Shown one piece after another: positions 43,995-53,600 of a DNA stretch of 64,000 nucleotides; position 1 is the first letter of the stretch; each line of letters opens with the position of its first letter. A program made the translations under genes and the position numbers. A model generated the notes under the pieces. The model was not told where the DNA came from and searched no databases. It was given only the letters and a program-made list of their open reading frames with translations. The DNA is from JANSWP01 sp041941305 (GTDB lineage Bacteria > Bacteroidota > Bacteroidia > Chitinophagales > Saprospiraceae): contig JBGTQJ010000008.1 in assembly GCA_041941305.1 (NCBI GenBank), forward strand, positions 62,001 through 126,000, in the 5' to 3' direction.

Positions 43995-45230
43995 ATGAAA
44001 TTAGTCAATAAGTCATTCCCAATTATATGTTTTCTGTTTTTTTCAGTTTCAGCGATTGGTCAAAAAGCATATACCGTTGAAACTGTCCCAAATCCCAAAA
44101 ACAGCGGAACTGGTTATGTCAGTGATCCAGATAAATTTCTTACAAATCAGGATGTTGCTAACCTAAATACTATTTTGACCCAATTGGAAGATTCTGCAAC
44201 TGCACAGGTCGCTATCGTGATGCTAGGTTCCATTGGAGAACAAAATCCAAAGGAATTTGCGACTGCTTTATTCAATCATTGGGGAATCGGACAAGCGGAT
44301 AACGATAATGGTTTATTGATAATTTCCGTAATGGATCAAAGAAGGACTGAATTTGAAACAGGCTATGGCATGGAAGCCGTTTTGCCAGATGCTATTTGTT
44401 ATAGAATAGGGATGCAGGAATTGGTACCTCATTACAAGGTTGGGAATTATGGTACGGGGCTTTTGGCAGCTGTGACCAGAATAAAAAACAGATTGGAGAG
44501 TCCTCAAAACATTGAAGAAATAAGAAGTGAAGGAAGACCTCAGCCTAATAGTCCAATTCCAGGAATGCCATTGGGCTTGTTTTGGTATTTATTAGCTGCC
44601 TTCATTTTTGGCTTGTGTATTTGCATCTGGGTGATTATTACGCTTTGGAACAAAGAAGACCTTTATGACAAATATCGCTCTATCTTTAAAGTATATGGAT
44701 GGTGGTATGGCATCGCCTTTCCAATACCCTATTTTTTGATAATGATTGTATTGCGACAACAATTGAGAAAATTGAGAAATCAACCTCGTTTTAGCAAACT
44801 CAATGGCAAAGTGATGCACAAAATGTCAGAAGAGGAAGAAGATCGTTTTTTGAAAGCCGGACAAGTGAAGGAAGAAGAAATCGGTTCTGTAGATTATGAC
44901 GTTTGGGTTACAGAGGAGGAAGATGATGTTTTGATATTGCGTTATGCCCGTCGTTTTTCAAAATACAAAAAATGCAAACAATGCAATTTTAAAACCTTTC
45001 ATCTGGAATACTCAAAAACCATCAGCCATGCAACTGAATATTCTACTGGCAAGAAGTTGCATCGTTACGAATGTAAAAATTGCAGCTATGCAGATGAAGT
45101 AATTACCACCATTCCAAAAATCTCAAGCTCAAGTGGTGGCGGTGGAGGAGGCTGGTCTGGTGGTGGCGGTGGAAGTAGTTCCTGGGGTGGTGGCTCTTCT
45201 GGGGGTGGAGGTGCAGGTGTCAGTTGGTAA
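43995..45230 (+). CDS. TPM-domain (YgcG-type) membrane protein with glycine-rich tail
   Basis: The 411-residue protein has a signal peptide (1-22, ending AIGQ), a TPM domain (about 30-175, with LEDSATAQVAIVMLGSIG, LLIISVMDQRRTEFETGYGMEAVLPD), two membrane spans (about 196-218 and 235-258), a cytoplasmic region with a CxxC pair (CKQCNF and CKNC, about 326-365; zinc-ribbon-like), and a C-terminal glycine/serine-rich tail (about 376-411). The GGGGGGWSGGGGG tail is typical of this family. The TPM domain has phosphatase activity in some homologues and the protein may help assemble membrane complexes. Its stop lies 24 bases from the convergent chitinase gene. Confidence 0.86.
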   Translation: MKLVNKSFPIICFLFFSVSAIGQKAYTVETVPNPKNSGTGYVSDPDKFLTNQDVANLNTILTQLEDSATAQVAIVMLGSIGEQNPKEFATALFNHWGIGQADNDNGLLIISVMDQRRTEFETGYGMEAVLPDAICYRIGMQELVPHYKVGNYGTGLLAAVTRIKNRLESPQNIEEIRSEGRPQPNSPIPGMPLGLFWYLLAAFIFGLCICIWVIITLWNKEDLYDKYRSIFKVYGWWYGIAFPIPYFLIMIVLRQQLRKLRNQPRFSKLNGKVMHKMSEEEEDRFLKAGQVKEEEIGSVDYDVWVTEEEDDVLILRYARRFSKYKKCKQCNFKTFHLEYSKTISHATEYSTGKKLHRYECKNCSYADEVITTIPKISSSSGGGGGGWSGGGGGSSSWGGGSSGGGGAGVSW

Positions 45231-45254
45231 TTTGCCTCAATAAATGACTATTCT

Positions 45255-46475
45255 TTAATGTTTGACAAGTTTGGTGGTTATGACTTGAATTTCATTAATC
45301 AATGATAAACAATAAAATCCTTGGGGCATATTTTGAACATTCAATGAAATCACTCCTTTTCCATTAAATTCTTTTTTGAGTACTTGTCTTCCCTGCCCAT
45401 CTGTCAAAATTATTTTTACGGGATTTTGATTCTCAGGCTGAACATGCAACCAATTATTAAAAGGATTGGGATAGACCAATAAAGTTTTTTCAGAATTCAA
45501 TTGAGTTGTTGAAACAACATCATTCACTTCTTCATCAATCGTTTTTAAAAGAGAGAAGTCATCAAATGCATCCTGGGTCAAATGCCAAATCATGATGCCT
45601 GATACGGCTTCCTTTGCCAATGCTGTTTTGGCTTTTATGGTCGGTCTTCCATTGTAATATATTGCTCCTACTTGATCTTTTTCAGCATTAGCGGGATCCA
45701 GCTCAATCATTTCACGATAGGTTACAGAGTGAATATCATCAAGGTCTGTAAAATCCCAGCCATAAAATGGCACACCTAAGGTAAGTCGCTCACTATCAAC
45801 TCCCTGCGACAACCAGTAGGCAATAGCATTTTCAGCAAAATAAAAAGGTGAATGTGGTCCAACATCGTTTGGATTCCAGGGACCAGTGAGGTCATAAGCC
45901 ATCATGTTTATCCAATCATAAGCTGCCAGCGCTTCATCTGAAATTTGAGGATAGCGGTAGGTTCCTGGTAGGGCGGCTGTTAATAACAGTTCGTATTTAT
46001 CAATTGAATCTCGCAATTCCAAAACAAATCCACTGTAATCATCATTGACATGACTCCATTCCAAATCTACATCTATGCCCTGAAGATTGTTGTCATGCAT
46101 GTATTGGATCAATTTATGAATGAAAGCAGCACGATTTTGTTCCTGAATGAGGTGTTTCCAGGCTTCCCACCATTCCGGCAACAAGGCACCACCTGCCACT
46201 GAAATACAAACTGCGACTCCTTCCTGATGTGCTTTTTGAACAATAGGAGCCAACTCTTGATTGGTCAAATTCAAATTGCCCTCCATATCTGGATTGGCAA
46301 AGGCAATATTCAGATGGGTCAATTTTTCAAAATCTACCTGATCCGCCTGATCAAAATAATAGTGCGTCAAATAACCGATCACCTTAAAATCCTGTGAAAA
46401 AACCAGGGAAGGAAGGAGCAAAAATGAAAGTCCCCAAAAAGCCTTTTTCCAATAAAAGTAGTTTCTCGAGCCCAT
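45255..46475 (-). CDS. GH18 chitinase-like protein with T9SS tail
   Basis: The 406-residue protein has a signal peptide (about 1-28, ending VFSQ) and a GH18 TIM barrel (about 30-320). The signature DxxDxDxE appears as GIDVDLEW, with E139 as proton donor, and the conserved SVAGGALL (SxGG), MAYDLTGPW (MxYD) and Trp-containing GIMIWHLTQD are in place. The substrate is probably chitin or another GlcNAc polymer, with cleavage assisted by the substrate N-acetyl group. A type A T9SS tail (about 330-406) begins LVYPNPFNNWLHV. Surface-attached or secreted. No chitin-utilisation cluster is adjacent. Confidence 0.92.
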   Translation of the reverse strand: MGSRNYFYWKKAFWGLSFLLLPSLVFSQDFKVIGYLTHYYFDQADQVDFEKLTHLNIAFANPDMEGNLNLTNQELAPIVQKAHQEGVAVCISVAGGALLPEWWEAWKHLIQEQNRAAFIHKLIQYMHDNNLQGIDVDLEWSHVNDDYSGFVLELRDSIDKYELLLTAALPGTYRYPQISDEALAAYDWINMMAYDLTGPWNPNDVGPHSPFYFAENAIAYWLSQGVDSERLTLGVPFYGWDFTDLDDIHSVTYREMIELDPANAEKDQVGAIYYNGRPTIKAKTALAKEAVSGIMIWHLTQDAFDDFSLLKTIDEEVNDVVSTTQLNSEKTLLVYPNPFNNWLHVQPENQNPVKIILTDGQGRQVLKKEFNGKGVISLNVQNMPQGFYCLSLINEIQVITTKLVKH

Positions 46476-46581
46476 GTTCAGGTGTTGGTTAAGTGTTTTG
46501 TTTTGTGTGTTAAAAAAGCAGTGTTTTATATGAATAACTGAAAAAGTGAATTAATATCAGCAAAGTGGTCTGACAACATCC

Positions 46582-47229
46582 CTATTTCATCGCAATCTCC
46601 TTTACCTTCTCGAAAAGCACATCCTCATCTCCACTTCTGTATTTTCTTTTGTGATAAACGATTTTACCTTCTTTATCCAAAATAAATGTCTGTGGCAAGC
46701 CATTTAGTTGCCCTGGCATGACCTGGCGGAATTCGCGATTCCAGTCATTAAAAGACTGCCAGGGCCATTCATTTTCCTCGACTCGTTTGACAAAGGATTC
46801 ATAATTTTTCTGAAAATCAGTTGAGATAGCAAAGAGATTAAAATCCGCCTCCTCTTCCCAACTGGCATATTTCTCGGAAATGGCCTTCATTTCATAGCGA
46901 CAGGGTATGCAGGTCGTTAGCCAGAAAAGCAAAATAGTTGGTTTGCCATTTGGCTTTAAAACATCTGCTGAGTTGACCATTGAGCCATCTGCTAGTTTTA
47001 GCTCAATATCATGTGGATAGTTTTGCTCTATTTCTTTTGCAGGGCGAGATGTCTCTACGATATAATTGACATTGGATTTTCGAGTATAGGTAACTTTATT
47101 CTCGGAAAGAGATTTTTTGCTTTCCTGTTGAATGGTATTTTGATGTTCAACTGACTTTTGTTGTTCCTCCTGGCTAGAGACACAGGAAACGGAGAAAAAC
47201 AAAATGGCAATTACAAAAATTTTATTCAT
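46582..47229 (-). CDS. TlpA-like thioredoxin-fold lipoprotein
   Basis: The 215-residue protein has a lipobox (SVSC, Cys16) and a charged linker. A thioredoxin-fold domain (about 70-210) carries the CxxC motif CIPC in FWLTTCIPCRYEMKAI, plus GLPQTFILDKEGKIVY with the cis-proline. TlpA/ResA-like proteins reduce disulfides in the periplasm, for example in cytochrome c maturation. It has its own promoter box 23 bases upstream and hemJ lies 69 bases upstream on the same strand, hinting at a haem/cytochrome context. Specific target unknown. Confidence 0.88.
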   Translation of the reverse strand: MNKIFVIAILFFSVSCVSSQEEQQKSVEHQNTIQQESKKSLSENKVTYTRKSNVNYIVETSRPAKEIEQNYPHDIELKLADGSMVNSADVLKPNGKPTILLFWLTTCIPCRYEMKAISEKYASWEEEADFNLFAISTDFQKNYESFVKRVEENEWPWQSFNDWNREFRQVMPGQLNGLPQTFILDKEGKIVYHKRKYRSGDEDVLFEKVKEIAMK

Positions 47230-47251
47230 GGTAGTTAATTGTTTCTTTTTT

Positions 47252-47259
47252 CAAAAGTA
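47252..47259 (-). promoter_or_regulatory. -7 promoter box (minus strand TACTTTTG)
   Basis: A perfect box on the minus strand 22 bases before the TlpA-like start, separating this gene from hemJ. Confidence 0.55.
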
Positions 47260-47298
47260 CAAATTTTCATTCGCGATTTTCGTGCCGTAAGCGCTTCC

Positions 47299-47847
47299 TC
47301 AAGCATCGCCTCTCCTTTTTCTAAACTTCTTATACATTTTCGCCGCAAAAAATAAGATGAATCCAAAAGCTAAAATTCCCAAAAATGCCCATAGAAAATT
47401 CAAGGAATTCTTTAAAACAGCCAATAAAACGATGCTAAAAAGAAACAAGGTTGGCAATTCATTTAATAATCGAAATTGAAAAGAAGTATAGGTGGCTTCT
47501 CCTTTTTCAAGCTTTTTGATGATTTGTTTACAATAATGATGATAGCCGGTCAACAAAATCAACAAGGTTAATTTGATATGCATCCATGGATTTGCTCCCA
47601 ACCATTCCACCCCATGAATGATGAGCATCACTACTCCACATATCCAGGTGATGACCATTGCCGGATTGCAAATGATTTTGTACACCCTCCATTGCATTAA
47701 ATTCAATTGCGCAGTTAAAATTCTACGTTCTGGTTCTTCTTTATCCATGGCCTCCCGATAATACACAAACATCCGTATGAGATAAAACAAGCCCGCAAAC
47801 CAGGCTACAAATCCGACAATGTGAAAGGCTTTAAAATATAGCAACAT
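47299..47847 (-). CDS. hemJ: HemJ-type protoporphyrinogen IX oxidase
   Basis: HemJ oxidises protoporphyrinogen IX to protoporphyrin IX, the penultimate step of haem synthesis, in the inner membrane. The 182-residue protein has about five membrane helices and the conserved motifs of the family: FKAFHIVGFVAWFAGLFYLIRMFVY (split across the first helix) with the essential histidine, NPAMVITWICGV, and HIKLTLLILLTGYHHYC. It lies 14 bases downstream of truA on the same strand and is probably cotranscribed. Slightly longer than typical HemJ (about 140-180). Good fit. Confidence 0.88.
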   Translation of the reverse strand: MLLYFKAFHIVGFVAWFAGLFYLIRMFVYYREAMDKEEPERRILTAQLNLMQWRVYKIICNPAMVITWICGVVMLIIHGVEWLGANPWMHIKLTLLILLTGYHHYCKQIIKKLEKGEATYTSFQFRLLNELPTLFLFSIVLLAVLKNSLNFLWAFLGILAFGFILFFAAKMYKKFRKRRGDA

Positions 47848-47861
47848 AATGAAAGTAATCG

Positions 47862-48614
47862 TTAAAAATTGTTCAAAAAAGGATACCGAATTTCGGTTAA
47901 AAAAAGCCCCTGAGGAGGTACACTCAAGCTTTTTTTCAATCTAGTCTGATTGTCCAGGGCAGCTTTTACCTCTTCAAAAGTTATTTTCCCTAAACCTACA
48001 TTCAAACACATGCCAACTATGAGCCGTACCATTCCCCTTAAAAAGCGATTGGCAGAAATGTGGAAGACCAATTTTTGCGCTTTTTCATCCAAAATCCACT
48101 CTGCACGTTTCATTTCACAATTCATGGTCTTTACATCTGACTTGGTTTTGCAAAAAGGAAAAAATGCATCATACATTAAAAGCAAATCAGCTGCCTCCTG
48201 CATCTTTTGAACATTCAAATCTTTTGCAAGTGGAAAATAGTAGGCTGTATCGACCTCAAAGGGATTCTTATTAAAACCTAAGTGGTATTCATAGCTCCTG
48301 TAAAAAGCATCATAACGAGCATGTGCATCCTCCTCAACTTCAAATATCCGGCGAATGGCAATGTCTTTTGGTAAATATTTATTAATTCGATTTTGGAATG
48401 CTACAGGAATATCTCCATCAAAATCAAAATGTACAAAATATTGACTGGCATGAACGCCTGTATCTGTTCGACCGCAGCCAGTAATATCTATTGGAATTCT
48501 CAGAATTGTAGAAAATGCTGCTTCCAGCGTTGCTTGCACACTGACCTGCTCAGGTTGTTTTTGCCAACCGAAGTAATTTGTCCCATTGTATGCCAATTCA
48601 CAAAAATAGCGCAC
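47862..48614 (-). CDS. truA: tRNA pseudouridine(38-40) synthase TruA
   Basis: TruA isomerises uridines 38-40 in the tRNA anticodon arm. The 250-residue form starts at a GTG (RYFCELAYNGTNYFGWQ), giving the family's usual N-terminus; a longer frame would run into a palindromic element at 48634-48700. Key residue is D51 in GRTDTGVHA. Later motifs are FLRGMVRLIVGMCLNVG and the C-terminal VPPQGLFLTEI. It is the first gene of a putative truA-hemJ unit. Confidence in the family is high; the start is inferred by homology to the known N-terminal motif. Confidence 0.94.
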   Translation of the reverse strand: MRYFCELAYNGTNYFGWQKQPEQVSVQATLEAAFSTILRIPIDITGCGRTDTGVHASQYFVHFDFDGDIPVAFQNRINKYLPKDIAIRRIFEVEEDAHARYDAFYRSYEYHLGFNKNPFEVDTAYYFPLAKDLNVQKMQEAADLLLMYDAFFPFCKTKSDVKTMNCEMKRAEWILDEKAQKLVFHISANRFLRGMVRLIVGMCLNVGLGKITFEEVKAALDNQTRLKKSLSVPPQGLFLTEIRYPFLNNF

Positions 48615-48633
48615 AAGAAAAAATTGTATAAAA

Positions 48634-48700
48634 GTAGTTCCGGTTGCCGACCGGAGAAGGAAAAGAGCATTCGTTTTCTCCGGTCGGCAACCGGAGCTAC
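48634..48700. repeat. REP-like double-hairpin element, copy 1
   Basis: Two 25-nt arms at 48634-48658 and 48676-48700 are inverted with one mismatch. Each arm starts GTAG and itself contains a CTCCGGT/ACCGGAG-type palindrome, strikingly GC-rich for this DNA. A related element lies at 60941-61032. It sits 20 bases upstream of the truA start. Confidence 0.7.
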
Positions 48701-48760
48701 CTTGGCGCAAGTTAGAAGGTTCTCATAAATTTCTGGTTGCTTGTATGGTTTTTAAAAACA

Positions 48761-48796
48761 AAAAAGCACCTGCAAAAAATTTTGCAGGTGCTTTTT
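48761..48796. terminator. Bidirectional intrinsic terminator
   Basis: AAAAAGCACCTGCAAAA (48761-48777) pairs perfectly with TTTTGCAGGTGCTTTTT (48780-48796), giving T-runs on both strands. It ends the DoxX-like gene on the minus strand. Confidence 0.85.
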
Positions 48797-48824
48797 GTTG
48801 AAAGGAAAATGAGATTTTCCTTAG

Positions 48825-49178
48825 CTAGCCAATAACGGCATTGTCTTTTGCCATGTTGCCCGCATACATCCAGGCAGCTCCGGCAAGTGCAAGGTCTTTT
48901 AAGCCCATTGTCATATCTCCTCCCATCATCGCTTCTCTATGAACCAAAAGAACCATCAAAATGCAAAATACGCCTAATAATGTGGTTGCAAGTTTGTCCA
49001 TTTTTCCAATAATCATGCTCACAGAAGCAGCAATTAGACAAATTCCTGTGATGTAAACCAATATGGAACTTCCGAAAGCCATCCCTTTCATCATGTCAGC
49101 ATTCATCAAATGGAAAATGCCAAAAAGACCAAAAGGAATTGCATACAAATACTTACCTGCGTTTAAAATTGCATTCAT
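48825..49178 (-). CDS. DoxX-like small membrane protein
   Basis: The 117-residue protein has four membrane helices (about 8-25, 35-55, 63-82 and 90-112), the pattern of the DoxX/DoxD family. Motifs include FGLFGIFHLMNADMM (short helix-loop) and the glycine-rich GGDMTMGLKDLALAGAAWMY. DoxX family proteins are linked to redox or quinone-dependent processes, but the function here is unknown. A perfect palindrome lies 44 bases upstream, possibly the binding site of a repressor. Gene ends at a strong terminator. Confidence 0.82.
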   Translation of the reverse strand: MNAILNAGKYLYAIPFGLFGIFHLMNADMMKGMAFGSSILVYITGICLIAASVSMIIGKMDKLATTLLGVFCILMVLLVHREAMMGGDMTMGLKDLALAGAAWMYAGNMAKDNAVIG

Positions 49179-49221
49179 AATAAAATTTTAAGTTGGTTAA
49201 AAAATCTTGTTTTGAATTTGA

Positions 49222-49239
49222 TGTATTGACATCAATACA
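49222..49239 (-). promoter_or_regulatory. Palindromic putative operator of the DoxX-like gene
   Basis: TGTATTGA-CA-TCAATACA is a perfect 8-2-8 inverted repeat in the upstream region of the DoxX-like gene. The size suits a homodimeric regulator (MarR, HxlR or TetR type). No such regulator is adjacent. Confidence 0.5.
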
Positions 49240-49412
49240 GGCTTGAAGATAATTTATAATTCTTATACTGTGAAAATTATCAAACGTTTTTTGGTTTTGC
49301 CCATCCAATTCAGAATTATATTTTGATATTCAAAAGTCTGATAATGCGTTGATGGGAAACTACCAAGAGAAAGGATTAGGTAATAATAATCCTTGACTAC
49401 TTTCCAAAAACC

Positions 49413-49451
49413 AAAAGCGTCCTGTCAATAACGAATCGACAGGACGCTTTT
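49413..49451 (-). terminator. Intrinsic terminator after the PorG-like gene
   Basis: AAAAGCGTCCTGTC (49413-49426) pairs perfectly with GACAGGACGCTTTT (49438-49451). On the minus strand GGTTTTTGG follows. Confidence 0.8.
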
Positions 49452-49506
49452 CCAAATGGGGTATAAGCTTATCAATCAATTAGGCCAGAGCAATGAAAAT
49501 TACTAT

Positions 49507-50358
49507 TTACCTGCTCTTATCGTATGGGCACCTCAAATCTCCGAAATAGTACATAATTCCAACTCCGACCAACACATAGGTATCATTGTTATTGCTATTT
49601 CCTCTTTGCCGCCCTCTTTCCCCAATGGGTGCTTCGATATTATTTTGAGTAAAAAATTCAGGGTTTTGTTGAAACAACTCTAAAGAACGATCGGACAAAC
49701 GAACCGCTAGTTCTCCCCTCAGTTCCTCCAAATCATCCAGATCAGGATAGACCGTACTCACATCATCCAAATAATCTGAAAATAATTTCCTGGCACTAAA
49801 TTCAACATTAATGCTCCATTCATAGCTCAAATCAACTTTGAATCCCGCACCGTAAACCAAACTTCCTGAAACTGTAAAGTACTCTTCGCTTTTGAATTGT
49901 CCTTCAGTGCCCAGGGGGCGCAATTCAACCCATTCGTTGTCAATCTCGGCTTCCGGATTGAAGTAAGTCACCGCATAACCTCCAAAAAGGTAGGGCGTCC
50001 AGCCAAATTCGCTATCTCCATGGATATAGGGTAAAAAGTTAAATTCCAATTGCGCCGCCGCATCTGCAATTCTGGATCGAAAGTGCAAATTCCGGGCTCT
50101 TTCGTAAATATTATCTGAGTCCGCATCATTGGCTGCCACACTTCCCATATTGGCTCCAAATTTAAGACAAAGCCGCTCATTGAAATTGTATCGTACCGCA
50201 AGTCCTCCAGCCAATTTTGGGTCACGCCAATTGAAATCTGTATTCAGATCTCCAAAGTATTGGGAAATACCTAACCAACCTCCTGCTTCAAATCCACGCT
50301 GGGCGTCTATGTCGATACATAGAAAACTAAAAAAGAATAAGATTAAATAATTTTTCAC
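49507..50358 (-). CDS. PorG-like outer-membrane beta-barrel protein (DUF6089 type)
   Basis: The 283-residue protein starts at a GTG and has a signal peptide (ending DIDAQ). The mature part shows the pattern WLGISQYFGDLN, AGGLAVRYNFNERL, NDADSDNIYERARNLHFRS, LPYIHGD.., PYLFGGYAVTYFNP, and an aromatic C-terminus, as in the PorG/DUF6089 family. PorG is an outer-membrane component of T9SS that helps anchor the core complex. The GTG start is chosen because the -7 box at 50394-50401 lies downstream of the more distant ATG at 50412, which therefore cannot be used. Given the many T9SS cargos here, a role in T9SS is plausible. Confidence 0.75.
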   Translation of the reverse strand: MKNYLILFFFSFLCIDIDAQRGFEAGGWLGISQYFGDLNTDFNWRDPKLAGGLAVRYNFNERLCLKFGANMGSVAANDADSDNIYERARNLHFRSRIADAAAQLEFNFLPYIHGDSEFGWTPYLFGGYAVTYFNPEAEIDNEWVELRPLGTEGQFKSEEYFTVSGSLVYGAGFKVDLSYEWSINVEFSARKLFSDYLDDVSTVYPDLDDLEELRGELAVRLSDRSLELFQQNPEFFTQNNIEAPIGERGRQRGNSNNNDTYVLVGVGIMYYFGDLRCPYDKSR

Positions 50359-50393
50359 TTTAGCTGTTTTTAGGATATGTTTCAAAAAGTTTG

Positions 50394-50401
50394 CAAAGTT
50401 A
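50394..50401 (-). promoter_or_regulatory. -7 promoter box (minus strand TAACTTTG)
   Basis: A perfect TAnnTTTG box on the minus strand about 36 bases before the GTG at 50358; it lies inside the longer ATG-started frame and decides the start. Confidence 0.5.
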
Positions 50402-50680
50402 CAATTAGTCATGATATAAAATAACCAATAGATCGGGCGTGATGATTTAGGTTTACTTAACGGGAATTTAAGAAAGTATGGTATAGCTGTTCATTTAAAT
50501 TTCTGATCCCTTCCCAACAATTCATCTATTTAAAGCTGAAGAGTTTTACGTTTTAATTTTCTAAAAAGCAATTCAAAACCAATACTTTTTCATTTTTGAC
50601 TTAAGGCAAATATCAATCCGAGGTTTGATCGCCATGAAAATTTTAGTAATTTTCCAACCCAACATGTAAAAATCAATCTC
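50402..50680 (+). other. Intergenic region before the HTCS gene
   Basis: This region of about 280 bases has no open frame worth calling. Its plus strand should contain the HTCS promoter, but no perfect TAnnTTTG box was found; the closest is CATTTTTG near 50590. Confidence 0.4.
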
Positions 50681-53600
50681 ATGTCGCCCAATATTATTAT
50701 TTCCATCAGGGTGTCAGCTTCACTATTTTTGCTTCTAAGTTCTATCCTTCTTTATTCCCAAAACTATGCATTGCATTTTCAAGAAAGCAAGAAAGGATAC
50801 CTGGAAGTCCCTCATAGCACTGATTTAAATATTAGCAATGCGATAAGTATAGAATGTTGGGTAAAACCGTCCAGTCGGGCATATTCACCAGATCTTGGTA
50901 TACTTTGCAAAATGAGCAAAGGTGTTGGAGGATGGGGACTGATCTATTATGAAACTACTGGGCAATTTACTTTCCACCTTTCGGATGGGAAAATTATTCA
51001 CCAACTCCATAGTCCTTCAGGATTTTCTTCAGACAGATACCATCACCTGGCAGTCAGTTACAACAAAGCAAAAGGAATTTTGAAGTTTTGGGTAAATGGC
51101 ATTAGAACTGAAAAAAGAGATTTTAAAACAGGCGTTCTTGCAACAACAGGTAACTTATATATTGGTACGTACAGAGATGAATCGACAACAAAGTATTTTC
51201 ACGGCTCGATAGATGAAATCCGTATTTGGAATTTTGACAAGACCGAAGAAGCTATCAACCAAAGTGCTTTCTCAGAATTGAGTGGAAAAGAACCTGGTTT
51301 AGTGGCTTATTTCAATTTTAACCAAATTGAGGACTGTGGTCAAAAAGTCTACGGCGAAGCACTCCTGGATGCCTCCTCACAAGGAAACAACGGCTATTTT
51401 AAAAACTTCGAGCCCAAAGCTTTTCCCAAAGATGGATCCTTGAATTTTGATGGTATAGACGATCATATCTCTATTCCAATAGGAACCCAAGTTTTTTTAA
51501 GAAATACGATTACCGTAGAGTGTAGGATAAAACCCCATAGTTCTTCTTCCAAAAACCGGCAAGCCATTCTTGGAAAATCCTATTCTTCCAATGTAGGCGG
51601 ATGGGGTTTGCTTTATGAGGATGGAAGGTTTGTATTTGAACTTGCAGATGGCGAAAATCGTCATCGCATCACAAGTACACCAATTCATAATCCGGGTAGC
51701 TGGTATCACCTTGCTGCAACATATGACCGAGAAGCAGGCATAATGCGTCTATTTGTAAATGGGCAAATGTTTGACCGAACGGATTTGTATACAGGTTTGA
51801 TCTATGCCCCTCCTTTCCCGCTTGAAATAGGACAATACCCAATTCAGGCAATTCCATTTAAGGGCGCTATAAAAGAGATCCGTCTATGGAATATTGCAAG
51901 AAGCCCACAACAACTTAGTATTGAAAATTCCAATGACCTTCGGAGCAATGAACCTGGATTGGTAGCTCACTACAATTTGAGTCAAGCTGATTCTTATGGT
52001 CAAAGAACCATTGGCCTGATAACCGATGCTTCAGAATTCCATCATACCAGCATTCTAAAAGATTTTAACCTGGATAGATTTGGAAAGAACCCATGTGATT
52101 CTATTTGGACAACTAATGTACCTATAGGAATAAATGATTTGTTGCAGGATGAATTCGGGCGTCTTTGGTTGGCTACGCCAGCTGGTTTGCTCAAATATGA
52201 CGGCATTGGTTATCAATCCTTTTCCCCAGATGATTCGATTGAAACCGACATGGAGGTAAAAAAGTTGATTCCCTACAAAAACGAGCGATTTTTTGTAGAG
52301 ACCAATGCTGGATTGTACGCTTTTGACTTAAAAAAAGAAACTTTTGCTTTGGTGAAAAAAAAGCAGCATAGGCAAGCCTGGTCAGCTATTTCTACTGACC
52401 ATTCCGGGAATATATGGCTGGCAGACATCTCATATTTAGAAAGAATATTACCAAAAAACAATACCAAAAGTATTCAAAGAAAGGAATTCAACAGATTAGG
52501 AAGGATTCATGATATTCATAAAAGCCAAAATGGAGATTTGTGGTTGGGCACCGATTCTGGTCTTATCCTATTGAAGATTTCCGCAAGTGAATTCGAAGAT
52601 GGCGATCTTCAGATGAAGTCATATAACTCTCTTTCCGAAAACCCAAATACCATGAAATGTGCAAGTGTTTATCAGCTTTTTAAAAGCAAAAATGGGTTTT
52701 GGTTGAAAGGAAAAACCAAAGCTGGGTTTTGGATGATTGAACATTTTAATCTAAAAACAGAGGTATTTACACCTTTAGAATTTGATTTTGCGAACCTCTC
52801 TACTTCAGGAAAAACCAGTGATGGTAAAAACATCCCGATTCGCAACTTAATGGAAGAGCGATATGGCAGAGTGCTAGAAAATGGCACAAAGAATTTATTT
52901 ATGTATTGGCCCGCTTTAAAAAATGAAAAACATGCTGCTGCTATTCAACAAGATTCCATCTACGCTAACACTCGAGCATTAATTGAAGATAATTTTGGGA
53001 CTTTGTGGTTGGCAACTGAATCTACCCTATTACAAATAGCTTGTCCCTTGATAAAAAAAAACCAGCAAATTTGGGTACACCCTATTTCAGGCATCAATCA
53101 CTTATTAGAAGATTCCTTTGATATGATTTGGGTTGGAACCACTCATGGTTTGACCAAACTTCATCCTACAGTCAACAGATTTAACTTTTTCCCCCTTCCA
53201 CGTAGAACTTATTGGCCAGATTTGTTAGGGAGTGCATTACTCGAAGACCAGGCTGGCAAAATTTGGATAGCTACCACAAACCATGACCTTTTTGTTTATG
53301 ACCCTAAAATACCCCTTATTACCTATCATGAATATGATTGGATAAATGATCGCATTTCTAGTCCAACTATCCCTTTTCAAAGCTTGAACAGTCTATTGGA
53401 AGACCGACAGGGAAAAGTCTGGGTAATTTCCGATTGGGGGCTTTCTTATTTTGACCCAATAAGTGACCGATTTTTTCGCTTTGATCGACAAAGTTATAAT
53501 GGAAAAAATCCTGGCGGCGTCCAATTTTATCGAGCTATAGAGGATAAAGAGGGTATCATTTGGTTGACTCATCAAACGGGCTTAGACAGATATGATCCAG

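Noticed and set aside
45121..45230. Low-complexity GGT/GGC tract
   Set aside because: It is explained by the glycine-rich C-terminal tail of the TPM-domain protein.
48615..48710. N-terminal extension of TruA
   Set aside because: The extra residues come from the palindromic element and do not resemble TruA; the GTG at 48614 gives the family N-terminus.
50359..50412. ATG-started extension of the PorG-like protein
   Set aside because: The promoter box at 50394-50401 lies inside it, and the signal peptide begins at the GTG at 50358.
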